45,226 nucleotides of DNA. Origin: Candidatus Muiribacteriota bacterium (lineage in GTDB: Bacteria > Muiribacteriota > DAOVTB01). The stretch covers positions 1-45,226 of the forward strand of contig DAOVTB010000013.1 of assembly GCA_030633305.1 (NCBI GenBank), given 5' to 3'. This document shows, piece after piece, positions 26,950-34,740 of this stretch (position 1 is its first letter; each line of letters begins with the position of its first letter). The notes under the pieces were generated by a model. The model was not told where the DNA came from. It searched no databases and worked only from the letters and a program-made list of their open reading frames with translations. The translations under genes and the position numbers were made by a program.

Positions 26950-27690
26950 TTACTTTACCTCACATGTTTTATCAGTGCTAATCTGTGGCTTTTTTCTTTT
27001 TTTAAAAAATTCTTTTTGAAGTACGCCATCAAGCATATGTAATTGACGATGACATTCGTTGGCTACATCCTGTTCATGAGTAACAACGATTATTGTACGA
27101 CCCTCTTTGTTTAATCGATGAAAAAGATCGATTATTTCCAAACCTGTCTTGCTATCCAGATTTCCAGTAGGTTCATCTGCAAGGATTAAAGCCGGGTCAT
27201 TAACTATTGCTCGTGCAATTGCAACTCTTTGTCTCTGACCACCTGATAGCTGGTTAGGTTCATGTTTCATGCGATCGCTAAGACCAACAATGTCAAGTGC
27301 TTCCATTGCCTTCTTCTTGCTGTTTTTTGTTTCGGAATACAAAAGCGGTAATTCAACATTTTCCAGTGCACTCATTCTTGATAATAAACTGAAATTCTGA
27401 AAAACAAATCCTATATTTTTACTTCTGATATCTGCAAGCTGATTTGCATTTCTTTTCAAAACACTTGTGCCATCAAGTAAGTAATCTCCATTATCAATTG
27501 AATCAAGACACCCGAGGATATTCATCAATGTTGACTTCCCACTGCCGGATGGTCCTGTTAATGCAAGCAGATCACCTTTTTGAACGGTAAAAGAAACGTT
27601 TTTTAAGACATGAAGTTTTTCCTGTCCCATCGTATAGCTTTTATTTACTTTCAATACTTCAATAACAGGCTCTATGTTATTTTTTTCCAA
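26950..27690 (-). CDS. ABC transporter ATP-binding protein, LolD/MacB type
   Basis: The nucleotide-binding motifs are intact: Walker [10 protein letters not shown] (46-54), Q-loop Gln98, signature LSGGQ (148-152), Walker B LILADEP (168-174) and switch His205. The 246-residue protein powers the adjacent MacB-type permease. The start is TTG at 27690, one base after the adaptor's stop codon. There is no ATG between that point and the conserved first strand ([10 protein letters not shown]), so a TTG start is needed; GGGCGG lies upstream. The C-terminal ~25 residues are basic and probably lie outside the fold. Confidence 0.92.
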   Translation of the reverse strand: MEKNNIEPVIEVLKVNKSYTMGQEKLHVLKNVSFTVQKGDLLALTGPSGSGKSTLMNILGCLDSIDNGDYLLDGTSVLKRNANQLADIRSKNIGFVFQNFSLLSRMSALENVELPLLYSETKNSKKKAMEALDIVGLSDRMKHEPNQLSGGQRQRVAIARAIVNDPALILADEPTGNLDSKTGLEIIDLFHRLNKEGRTIIVVTHEQDVANECHRQLHMLDGVLQKEFFKKRKKPQISTDKTCEVK

Positions 27691-27691
27691 T

Positions 27692-29029
27692 TTATTTGCC
27701 GCCCATTCTTTGCATCATTCTTTTTTTTCTTCGTTCCTGTCTGTCTTTTGAACTGCTCCACCGACTTTTAATTTGATCTCCATCTGAAATAAGAATTTTT
27801 TGTCCTTCTGATAACCCCGTTTTAATTTCGATAAGATCTTCTGCAGATATTCCAGTTTCAACTGTCATTGATTTTAATTTTCCAGAATCAGTTTTGACTT
27901 TTACGAAAGATTGACCTTTCTTTTTTTCAATACATTTATCAGATACAAGAATTGTATTTTTGCTACTTTCTATAATTATTTCAACGTTTGCAGTCATTTC
28001 CAGTTTTAGTATTTTTTTCTTTCTACCCTTGACTTCGATTTTAACTTCAAAGGTAACTACATTTGATGAATTGATTCCCTGCAATGCGATCTGAATGATT
28101 TCACCTCTGAATTTTTTTCCAGGATATGCGTCAACAGATATTTTGACTTTTTGCCCAACTTTAATTCGACCAATATCAGTTTCATCAACAAAAGCCATCA
28201 CAAAGATCCTTGACATGTCAGATAATGTAAGCAACGTCGTTCCACCGCCTACATTGCTTATTCCTGATGAAATTATCTGTCCGATCTGCACATTTCTAAC
28301 AGTTATAGCACCATCAATAGGAGCATAAATTTTTGTTTCATCAAGTCTTTGTTTTGCCTGATCGAGATTAACTTTCTGTGATTCTATACGACTTTTGGCA
28401 AGTACAATATCCTGTTGTTTTAACTCAAGGGCTTGCTTATCGATTGCCAGCTCGCTTTCCTGTGCTTCTGCGTTTGTAAGATCAGATCTTGCTTGAATTA
28501 AAGATGTCTGCGCAGTGTCATATTCTTCTTGGCTGGAAAGCTTCTTTTTTAATAATTTTTTAATTCTTTCATATTTTCGAGATTTGTCTTTTAGATTAGC
28601 TTTTTTTGCTTTAAGTATGGCTTTTACCTTTTTTCTGTTATTTATAAGCCTGTCTTCAGAAAGTTTAAGATTACATTCAGCCTGTTTAAGATTTGCTGTG
28701 TTTGATAAAAGAGATACTTCGGCAAGTTTGACTTTTCTTTTCTCATCTATTGGATCTAATTCAGCCAGGAGATCACCTTTTTTAACATTTGCACTGATAT
28801 CATAAGGGAGGCTTATGATTTCTCCGCTTGCTTTACATTTGATTTCTACATTCTGATTAGGAATGACTCTTCCGGTTGAAGCAATTTTTATCGCAATATT
28901 ACCTTTTTCAGCAGTATAAAATTGCTGGGTTTTCTTTTTGACTTTTTTACGTGGAGCAAATTTTTTTTTGTAATAGTATCCACCTGCTATCATTGCAACA
29001 ATTAATATTAACAAGAATAATTTTTTCAT
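27692..29029 (-). CDS. MacA-like periplasmic adaptor (membrane fusion protein)
   Basis: An N-terminal membrane anchor (about 4-22) is followed by a lipoyl half-domain and a long alpha-hairpin (about 95-215, rich in Lys/Glu/Gln). The returning lipoyl strand APIDGAITVRNVQIGQIIS, a beta-barrel domain (MSRIFVMAFVDETDIGRIKVG) and a membrane-proximal domain complete the protein. This is the HlyD/MacA order. It would bridge the MacB-type permease and the TolC-like channel. The C-terminus is basic (SSSKDRQERRKKRMMQRMGGK without the last residue is a charged tail). SD CGGAG precedes the ATG. Palindromic repeats separate it from the upstream tolC-like gene by 189 bases. Confidence 0.9.
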   Translation of the reverse strand: MKKLFLLILIVAMIAGGYYYKKKFAPRKKVKKKTQQFYTAEKGNIAIKIASTGRVIPNQNVEIKCKASGEIISLPYDISANVKKGDLLAELDPIDEKRKVKLAEVSLLSNTANLKQAECNLKLSEDRLINNRKKVKAILKAKKANLKDKSRKYERIKKLLKKKLSSQEEYDTAQTSLIQARSDLTNAEAQESELAIDKQALELKQQDIVLAKSRIESQKVNLDQAKQRLDETKIYAPIDGAITVRNVQIGQIISSGISNVGGGTTLLTLSDMSRIFVMAFVDETDIGRIKVGQKVKISVDAYPGKKFRGEIIQIALQGINSSNVVTFEVKIEVKGRKKKILKLEMTANVEIIIESSKNTILVSDKCIEKKKGQSFVKVKTDSGKLKSMTVETGISAEDLIEIKTGLSEGQKILISDGDQIKSRWSSSKDRQERRKKRMMQRMGGK

Positions 29030-29068
29030 TTGTTTCTCCGCACTAATTTTAAATCATATTTTAATATT

Positions 29069-29096
29069 GGACAGGCACAGGCAGACTGTGTCACAA
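29069..29096. repeat. Dispersed GGACAGGCACAG repeat
   Basis: The core is GGACAGGCACAGGCAGACTG followed by TGTCACAA. It is preceded by AATATT, as is the fragment at 43744-43757 on the other strand. It directly adjoins the REP-like element at 29101-29204. Confidence 0.75.
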
Positions 29097-29100
29097 TCCC

Positions 29101-29204
29101 TCCATCATCCTCGGGGTTCGGGGATCCATTTTATTGACTTTGCCAATTGGAATAGATTACCCGATCAAGTCGGATAATGACAGCAATAACAAGACTTTTT
29201 AAAT
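29101..29204. repeat. REP-like composite repeat, inverted copy
   Basis: Read on the minus strand it matches the element at 23486-23600. The first 22 bases are identical (29204-29183), then come GTCATTATCCGACTTGATCG, the TCTATTCCAATTG core and the GGATGATG end. It lies inside the predicted tolC-macA-macB transcription unit, between the TolC-like and adaptor genes. Confidence 0.8.
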
Positions 29205-29218
29205 CTTTCTTTTTTTAT

Positions 29219-30934
29219 CTATTTCTTATTTTTTTCTCTATTACGAATCTTTTCTCTTAACTTTTCGATACTCGTTAATCGGTGTTCATCATTTAAAATT
29301 TTTATCTTTTCCTTTATTTTCTCGGCGATCTCAGCGTTCTCTGCGCGAGAAGTTTCTTTTTTTCTCTGTGTCCTCAGCGTTCTCTGTGCGAGAATCTTCT
29401 TTTTTTTCTCTGCATTCTCAGCGTTCTTTACGCGAGAATTTTTTCTAAATTCATTTGCACTAGATTTTGCACCTGGTGCTTTTATTCCAGATCTGAAAAG
29501 AAGCGAACCTTCCATCAAAAAATATCTGGATAGAGATTTGTTGTAATCAATTAAAGCTTCAAATTCAGATATTTGACTGGAAAGATAATCCCTTTGTGCT
29601 TGTGCTACAATGAATGATGTTGATCTTCCAACTCGATATTTTTCAGTTTCTTTTCTCAATTTTTCGTTCTGAAATTTACTAGTAGCTTTTGTTGCTTTGA
29701 TCTGTTCAAGGGTACGTTTAATTTCAATTCTTGCAAGGTGTACATCAAGTTCTGTCAGTTGTTTAAGATTATCAAGTGCAAGTTTTGCCATTTTAAAATC
29801 AAGTTTGGTAATCTTGTGAGTCATGATTTTTGCTCGTTTATGTTTGTATTCTTCAAACCTGAATCCAAATGATGCATCAAAATCATCGCTTCCAAGGTCT
29901 TTGAAGGATCCTGAAAAGGAATCGGCATATCCGCTTTTTCCAACTGATATGAAAAAATCAAGTTTTGGAAGTAAACCGTTTTTTGTTTTTACAAGTTCAA
30001 GTTCCGAATGTTTGATTCCCATAATTGTTGCATTTACTTCAGGTCTGTTTTTAAGAGCAGTTGAAACAGAACTACTGATATTTTCAAGTGTTACTTCAGA
30101 ATCTGAAGGTTTATCCTGTAATTTAAGCTTAGCGGCATTAGTAAGACTACCTCCTGGATTAATCATGGAAAATAATCTTATCCGGGAAACTTCCAGATTA
30201 CTTTTAGCATTGATCAGTCCTTCTTTTCTAAGAGCAATTTCGGCTTCAGATGCGGCAATTTCAGCAGGAGGTAATTGACCAACTTCTATTTTTTCACGGG
30301 TTTCTTTAAGCTGTTCTTCAGCAAGTTTTAATGACTCTTCAAATATATTAATTTTTCTTTTGGCTAAAACACAATCCCAGTAGATAGCAGTTACATCAGC
30401 AACAAGATTTTCAATGTATCCTCTCAATTCATAATCCTGCTTCCTTGTTGTGATACGTGATTGGCGAATGGATGCCAGATTAACATCTCTGCCTCGACCT
30501 TTCCTTAATGGATTTACATATGTTAAACCCAGACTATTTTGAAATGATTCATCACTTGAACTTGACCATGAACGATTTGAAGAATAATCAACTTCGAAAA
30601 CAGAGCCAGATTCATATAATCTTTTTAAGCTGACATCACCAGATATACTGTTTGAGTCTGAATCATTAATTGAAAGTGAAAAACCTTGATTAGCAGAAAC
30701 CAGAGAGTCAAATTTCCCTGTTTCTCTTATTGTATTCAGCCTGCTCTTTTTTGGAGTTAATTTTCTTGATTTTAATGAAATATTGTTCTTTAAAGCCATA
30801 AAAATAGTACTTTTAAGAGTTAGATCAAAATTTGATTTGTCCTGTTTACCGCAAAGATTTGATAATAATAAAGGGATAAAGAGAAATGGAATAACAATTT
30901 TTTTCATAAATACGTTAATTTTAAATTTATTCAT
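29219..30934 (-). CDS. TolC-like outer-membrane channel protein with repeat-derived C-terminal tail
   Basis: A signal peptide (about 10-30, SLLLSNLCG-like end) is followed by two OEP-type repeats with long helices (about 180-260 and 380-460, e.g. LAEEQLKETREKIEVGQLPP). These form the periplasmic tunnel and outer-membrane barrel of the TolC family. Typical TolC proteins end shortly after the second repeat. Here roughly 75 further residues, nearly all charged (SRAENAEIAEKIKEK and similar), are encoded by three copies of the dispersed CTCTGCG repeat. SD CAGGA precedes the ATG at 30934. As first gene of the unit with the MacA-like adaptor and ABC proteins, it probably forms a tripartite exporter. 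A response-regulator-type promoter lies upstream. Confidence 0.87.
   Translation of the reverse strand: MNKFKINVFMKKIVIPFLFIPLLLSNLCGKQDKSNFDLTLKSTIFMALKNNISLKSRKLTPKKSRLNTIRETGKFDSLVSANQGFSLSINDSDSNSISGDVSLKRLYESGSVFEVDYSSNRSWSSSSDESFQNSLGLTYVNPLRKGRGRDVNLASIRQSRITTRKQDYELRGYIENLVADVTAIYWDCVLAKRKINIFEESLKLAEEQLKETREKIEVGQLPPAEIAASEAEIALRKEGLINAKSNLEVSRIRLFSMINPGGSLTNAAKLKLQDKPSDSEVTLENISSSVSTALKNRPEVNATIMGIKHSELELVKTKNGLLPKLDFFISVGKSGYADSFSGSFKDLGSDDFDASFGFRFEEYKHKRAKIMTHKITKLDFKMAKLALDNLKQLTELDVHLARIEIKRTLEQIKATKATSKFQNEKLRKETEKYRVGRSTSFIVAQAQRDYLSSQISEFEALIDYNKSLSRYFLMEGSLLFRSGIKAPGAKSSANEFRKNSRVKNAENAEKKKKILAQRTLRTQRKKETSRAENAEIAEKIKEKIKILNDEHRLTSIEKLREKIRNREKNKK
29313..29443. repeat. Triple CTCTGCG repeat within coding sequence
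   Basis: Three successive units of about 45 bases share (C/G)AGCGTTCT(C/T)T(G/A)(C/T)GCGAGAA. They overlap the end of the TolC-like gene and encode its charged tail. The units match the repeats at 37156-37186 and 43471-43500 on the other strand. Confidence 0.75.
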
Positions 30935-30967
30935 ACTTGAATCCTGCTTTTTTCAATTTATATATAT

Positions 30968-31020
30968 ATTATCGGTATTAATTGTTTCTCAAATATAAGT
31001 AAAATGTAAAAAATTGTAAC
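30968..31020 (-). promoter_or_regulatory. Predicted response-regulator-controlled promoter of the tolC-macA-macB unit
   Basis: On the minus strand GATAAT (30973-30968) is the likely -10. Upstream lie AGAAACAAT (30989-30981) and the box GTAAA-N5-GTAAC (read on the plus strand at 31006-31020), centred roughly 50 bases before the expected start. The arrangement repeats at 34018-34070 with identical spacing, including ATTATCG and AATTGTTTCT. There is no consensus -35, which fits an activator-dependent promoter. Confidence 0.65.
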
Positions 31021-31034
31021 ATTTTTTTACATTT
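31002..31034. promoter_or_regulatory. 33-bp palindromic regulator site between the tolC-like and regulator genes
   Basis: AAATGTAAA (31002-31010) and TTTACATTT (31026-31034) are perfect complementary ends around GTAAC (31016-31020). The site therefore contains a GTAAA-N5-GTAA(C) box in one direction and GTAAA-N5-GTTAC in the other. An AGAAACA motif and TAATAT follow on the plus strand (31035-31053). Binding here could control the divergent regulator gene as well as the tolC-like unit. Confidence 0.6.
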
Positions 31035-31127
31035 AAGAAACATTGAAGTAATATTTAAGCTAAATAATAGAATTAAATTAAGTTTTAAATATATTAGAAT
31101 TTCTAAAATTTATAATAAGGGAATTGT

Positions 31128-31835
31128 ATGGATAAAAAAATATGTATAGTTGATGATGATAAAAAATTAGTGAGCCTGTTGAGTAAATATCTTAGGAAAA
31201 ACGGTTTCACATCGGTTTCAACGATTGAACCGAAGGATCTTTTAGAAATGAGAGAGATTGAGCATGAATTATTCATACTTGATATAATGATGCCGGAAAT
31301 TGATGGTTTTGAGGTTTGTAAAGCGATCCGGAAGAAATCTGATGCATATGTTATTTTTCTATCTGCAAAATCGGACAGTATTGATAAAATAGTTGGTCTT
31401 GAAATTGGTGCAGATGATTATATTGTTAAACCTTTTGAGCCCAGAGAACTTTTGGCCAGGATAAACAGCCTTTTTCGCAGGCAGAATATGCAGAGTAAAG
31501 AAAAAAATGTCAATAGCCTTGGAATAATGAAATTCAAGGAATTTAAATTTGATTTAGATAAACAGTTGCTTCTACGTGATGATGAAGAAACTTTTTTGAC
31601 AACATATGAATTTTTACTTCTCAGATATTTTTGTTTAAACATTAATATAATACTTTCCAGAAAACAGATTTTAACCTATCTTGAAAGCCATGATTTTATC
31701 AGTTATGGAAGATCTATTGATATAGGAATTTCAAGACTTAGAAAAAAAATTGAAATTGACTCAAAAAAGCCTCGAATATTAAAGACGGTCTGGGGTAGAG
31801 GTTATCAGTTTACGGTGGAACATGAAGAAACTTAA
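31128..31835 (+). CDS. OmpR/PhoB-family response regulator
   Basis: The receiver domain (about 1-118) has acidic pocket Asp9-Asp11, phosphoacceptor Asp52 (LFILDIMMPEIDG), Ser79 and Lys101 (VKPFEPREL). The C-terminal winged helix (about 140-232) has the OmpR-type ending RGYQF preceded by LRKKIE. It is a transcription factor, probably paired with the histidine kinase whose start overlaps this gene by 14 bases. SD AAGGGA precedes the ATG. The gene sits between two efflux/envelope operons whose promoters share a GTAAA-box module, the likely DNA target. CpxR of E. coli is an analogue in box layout; orthology is not shown. Confidence 0.93.
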   Translation: MDKKICIVDDDKKLVSLLSKYLRKNGFTSVSTIEPKDLLEMREIEHELFILDIMMPEIDGFEVCKAIRKKSDAYVIFLSAKSDSIDKIVGLEIGADDYIVKPFEPRELLARINSLFRRQNMQSKEKNVNSLGIMKFKEFKFDLDKQLLLRDDEETFLTTYEFLLLRYFCLNINIILSRKQILTYLESHDFISYGRSIDIGISRLRKKIEIDSKKPRILKTVWGRGYQFTVEHEET

Positions 31836-33168
31836 TACTAATAGTATATTTTTCAGATTAGCAATTCTATTTATAGTAACAGTAATAGTTATTTTAACAA
31901 TAATTATTCTTAGTTTTGATTATTTTCAGGAGTCAAATATTGATGGAAAGCTTTTCAAAACACCAATTTCACATATTCATAAAATTATAGAAGGAATCGA
32001 GGAAGGCAAATTTCCGGAGAAGAGTAGTGGTGATTATGAAAAAAAACCTGAAGGTCATAAAGAACAACACTGGAAAAATTTCAGGAGATTTACGATTTCT
32101 GTTTTTGATGGCGATAAACAGAGTTGTTGTGAAGGGATGTATAATTTTACTTTAAAGGAATTTTTAAAGAATTCAAAACCTGTCAAAGGATTTGAAAATT
32201 TTGTAACATATAAAAATAATAGCTATCTTGTGTTAAGGAAAGGAAAGAAAACAGTCATCTTTGGGAATAAGAGCCTGAAAATGCATAAAAGAATGCAGTT
32301 CAGGTTTGTAATAGTTCAACTTACTGCTTTGATTGTTCTGATTTTACTTATTATGTATTATTTTATCCACAGACTTTTGATTCCTGTTAATAGTCTGTTA
32401 CCCGCCTTGAACGAAATCCGTAAAGGAAATTTCAAGTATCAGATTGATCTTTCAACACATGACGAATTCCAGTCGATTATTGAATCTTTTAATGAAATGG
32501 CTTCACAGATAGATATAATGTTTAAGAATAATCTATTGTTAATTGGAAATATTTCTCATGATCTGAAATATTATCTGACCAGAATGAAAATGCAGGTGGA
32601 AATCGATATTGAAGATGAAGAATCCAGGATTTCTTTTCATGAAGATATTGATAAGATGACAGAATATATTGATCGTACTGTAGATGTTTACCAGGCAAAT
32701 GCTAATAAAACTCAATTTAAAATCGAATCAATTGATATTTCAACGCTGATAAGTGAAAAATATAGGGATGCTGATATTGATATAGAGGCTTTTGATAATG
32801 GGATAGTTATCAATACCGATGAAAACTATTTTTCGTTAATTCTGGATAATCTTTATGACAATGCCATGAAGTACGGATTAGAAAATGCTTCTGCATCAAC
32901 AGTAAAACTGACACTTAAAAAAATTGATTGTTCATTTGAATTGATTATAAAAAACAGAACTGAATTTAACTATGAACCTAATGAGATGAATCTTTTGTTC
33001 CAACCTTTTTATCGCAAAGATATTTCCCGTGGTCAGGATATTCAAGGTACAGGGCTTGGACTATTTATTGTAAGGCAGATTTCAGATAGTCTTGAATTAA
33101 ATACTGAACTTAGTATTGAAGATGGTGATGTTTTTACCGTTAAGATTTCTGGCTTATTGAGGAAGTAA
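31822..33168 (+). CDS. Membrane sensor histidine kinase (HAMP type)
   Basis: Membrane spans lie at about 12-31 and 161-184, enclosing a periplasmic sensor region of ~130 residues. That region contains a His/Lys/Glu-rich stretch (KPEGHKEQHWKN) and a vicinal cysteine pair (SCCEGM). A HAMP linker (about 185-235) precedes the phosphoacceptor helix with NISHDLK (His246), the N box DNLYDNAMKYG and the G box QGTGLGLFIV. It should phosphorylate the overlapping response regulator in response to an envelope signal. The His and Cys residues hint at metal or redox sensing, which is inference. GGTGG upstream of the ATG serves as SD inside the regulator gene. Confidence 0.92.
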   Translation: MKKLNTNSIFFRLAILFIVTVIVILTIIILSFDYFQESNIDGKLFKTPISHIHKIIEGIEEGKFPEKSSGDYEKKPEGHKEQHWKNFRRFTISVFDGDKQSCCEGMYNFTLKEFLKNSKPVKGFENFVTYKNNSYLVLRKGKKTVIFGNKSLKMHKRMQFRFVIVQLTALIVLILLIMYYFIHRLLIPVNSLLPALNEIRKGNFKYQIDLSTHDEFQSIIESFNEMASQIDIMFKNNLLLIGNISHDLKYYLTRMKMQVEIDIEDEESRISFHEDIDKMTEYIDRTVDVYQANANKTQFKIESIDISTLISEKYRDADIDIEAFDNGIVINTDENYFSLILDNLYDNAMKYGLENASASTVKLTLKKIDCSFELIIKNRTEFNYEPNEMNLLFQPFYRKDISRGQDIQGTGLGLFIVRQISDSLELNTELSIEDGDVFTVKISGLLRK

Positions 33169-33214
33169 AGTCTCGAAGTCACAAAGAAAAATGCAGATTC
33201 AGTGTCATTCTGTG

Positions 33215-33270
33215 GCTTGACCACAGAATCTATTCCAATTGTTAAGTAAGAATGGATTCTGCGGTCAAGC
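33215..33270. repeat. REP-like hairpin with TCTATTCCAATTG core, copy 3
   Basis: The arms GCTTGACCACAGAATCTATT(C) (33215-33235) and 33250-33270 are complementary with about three mismatches around a 14-base loop. The element lies between the convergent kinase and spy-like genes and may serve as a terminator-like barrier. A GTCTCGAAGTCACAAAG fragment of another repeat precedes it at 33171-33187. Confidence 0.75.
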
Positions 33271-33350
33271 TTCAACAAATCATTTAGCTCATAATGTACT
33301 GTTCCGAAAATTAAAAGACTACAAATTATTTACTTACATTCAGGAGAATT

Positions 33351-33962
33351 TTAATTTTCTAATTTAGAATGATGATTTTCTTTTTCGAAACCTTTACCAT
33401 GTCCTTTTCCAAATCCAAAACCTTTACCCCGACCTTTGCCAAATCCAAAACCTTTTCCATGGCCTTGTTTTAATCCATGACCTTTGCCACGTTGACCGTG
33501 TCTTTTTCCATGTCTGAATTTTTTTAATGTTTCTTTTAATTTCTTTTTCTGTTCTGGAGTCAGAACTTTCTTTGCCATTATTACCGCTTCAATTGCTGAT
33601 TTTGTGATTTTTTTCAGATTTTCTGCTGAAGAATCAATCAAAGGGTTGATTACTTTCATATCTGGATCATCTTTTTTCAGTTCAACCATTAATTTAATTT
33701 TTGCAACAAGAAGCTCAGCACCAGTTGGAATGATATTGACTGCAGCATCAACCATGATTCCTTGAATTTTAGTTTGCTGTTCATCTGTCAGATCCAATTC
33801 TTCCATAAGATGATGTCCCTTTGCAATAATTCTCCTGAAATTAAATCCACCACGTCTTCTATGATCTTTTTGTTTCCCAAAACTACCAAATCCACCAAAA
33901 GCACTTGCAAATACAGTGCTTACAAAAAACATCAACAATAAAATAGTAATTTTCTTTTTCAT
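33351..33962 (-). CDS. Spy/CpxP-like periplasmic protein with Gly/His/Lys-rich tail
   Basis: A signal peptide (about 1-20, FASA) is followed by a helical region with the two LTxxQ motifs of the Spy/CpxP family: LTDEQ (58-62) and LTPEQ (134-138). Spy-type proteins are periplasmic chaperones or stress modulators under Cpx/Bae control. The last 50 residues (about 150-203) are an unusual Gly/His/Lys tail with two copies of GKGFGFGKG(R/H), a plausible metal-binding segment. AAGGAG before the ATG at 33962 decides this start; an upstream in-frame ATG lacks an SD. Its promoter shares the GTAAA-box module with the tolC-like unit. Confidence 0.85.
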   Translation of the reverse strand: MKKKITILLLMFFVSTVFASAFGGFGSFGKQKDHRRRGGFNFRRIIAKGHHLMEELDLTDEQQTKIQGIMVDAAVNIIPTGAELLVAKIKLMVELKKDDPDMKVINPLIDSSAENLKKITKSAIEAVIMAKKVLTPEQKKKLKETLKKFRHGKRHGQRGKGHGLKQGHGKGFGFGKGRGKGFGFGKGHGKGFEKENHHSKLEN

Positions 33963-34017
33963 TTCAATCTCCTTGATTTTATTCTTCATATGACTGAAAG
34001 TTCAGTCCCTCTAATTC

Positions 34018-34070
34018 ATTATCGAATGTAATTGTTTCTGAAATATTAAATAAATGTAAAAAAATGTAAA
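34018..34070 (-). promoter_or_regulatory. Predicted response-regulator-controlled promoter of the spy-like gene
   Basis: On the minus strand GATAAT (34023-34018) is the likely -10, with AGAAACAAT (34039-34031) upstream. The direct-repeat box GTAAA-AAAAT-GTAAA lies at 34056-34070 on the plus strand. Over 40 bases the module matches 30981-31020 at 33 positions, and all three elements have the same spacing. GTAAA-N5-GTAAA is the consensus layout of the E. coli CpxR box. Confidence 0.68.
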
Positions 34071-34087
34071 ATGGACAATATTTTCTA

Positions 34088-34116
34088 TTGCTTTTCCATG
34101 TTCATGACGATATAAT
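34088..34116 (+). promoter_or_regulatory. Predicted promoter of the tetR-RND operon
   Basis: TTGCTT (34088-34093), 17 bases, TATAAT (34111-34116). The expected start near 34123 falls at the edge of the palindrome at 34124-34141, so repression by the downstream TetR protein would be direct. Confidence 0.65.
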
Positions 34117-34123
34117 TTGAACC

Positions 34124-34141
34124 GGACTGACTGGTCAGTCC
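34124..34141. promoter_or_regulatory. Predicted TetR-family operator
   Basis: GGACTGAC-TG-GTCAGTCC is a palindrome with perfect eight-base arms and a two-base centre. It lies between the tetR promoter and start codon. The core resembles operators of AcrR/QacR-like regulators. Confidence 0.75.
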
Positions 34142-34164
34142 GAAATAAATAAAGGTATAAATGT

Positions 34165-34740
34165 ATGAATCCTAAAGTAGATAAAAAAACAAAAATTATC
34201 AAATCTGCAAGAGATTTGTTTCACAGTAAGGGATATAACGCAACTACTGTAGATGATATTGTAAAAAATGCAGGAGTTGGAAAAGGAACTTTTTACAGGT
34301 ATTTTAAGAATAAAACAGAATTATTGATAATAAAAATGGATAAGATACATGAGGACTTCAAAGATATTTTGAGTGATTGTATCAGGCATGAAGGGACGCT
34401 TAAAGAAAATCTTGAAACAGCCTTAAATGCATTTCTGGATTATTATCGAAAACATATTTTCTTTTTCAGGATTCTCGATGAACAAAGCATAATATATCCT
34501 GATATTATTGGAAAAGCTATAAAGGAAAGAATTTGTGAAAACCTGAAGCATTTTAGAGGATTTGTAGTGAAAAATATTGAAAACAATAATCTCATCGACT
34601 GTGATCCCGATCTGATTTTGAAGACATTATTTATTTTTTTTCATGGTGCAAAGGAAGTTGAATCAAAGACAGGTATTATTATGGATAAAACTACTCAGAA
34701 AAATCTAGTCAATCTAATCTTAAATGGGATAAAAAAATAA
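34165..34740 (+). CDS. TetR/AcrR-family regulator of the RND operon
   Basis: The N-terminal DNA-binding domain is canonical: IIKSARDLFHSKGYNATTVD, then NAGVGKGTFYRYFKNKTEL with recognition helix near 33-45. The 191-residue length is typical. The C-terminal ligand domain is helical and not assignable to a subfamily. SD AAAGG precedes the ATG. The stop codon overlaps the next start (TAATG), so it is the first gene of a four-gene operon ending in the RND pump. It most likely represses that operon through the palindrome just upstream and is relieved by a pump substrate. Confidence 0.9.
   Translation: MNPKVDKKTKIIKSARDLFHSKGYNATTVDDIVKNAGVGKGTFYRYFKNKTELLIIKMDKIHEDFKDILSDCIRHEGTLKENLETALNAFLDYYRKHIFFFRILDEQSIIYPDIIGKAIKERICENLKHFRGFVVKNIENNNLIDCDPDLILKTLFIFFHGAKEVESKTGIIMDKTTQKNLVNLILNGIKK

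Noticed and set aside
29313-29443. CRISPR-like array (three ~45-base units)
   Set aside because: The units are diverged, lack constant spacers, lie in a coding frame and match dispersed repeats elsewhere; no cas gene is present.
29219-30934. Frameshift or assembly error at the end of the TolC-like gene
   Set aside because: The charged tail is explained by in-frame repeat units, and a similar tail occurs on the adaptor at 36146.
31016-31020. GTAAA boxes as mere AT-rich noise
   Set aside because: Single GTAAA hits would indeed be noise, but the matching module with the same spacing to AGAAACAAT and GATAAT at two promoters argues against chance, so I kept it as a finding.
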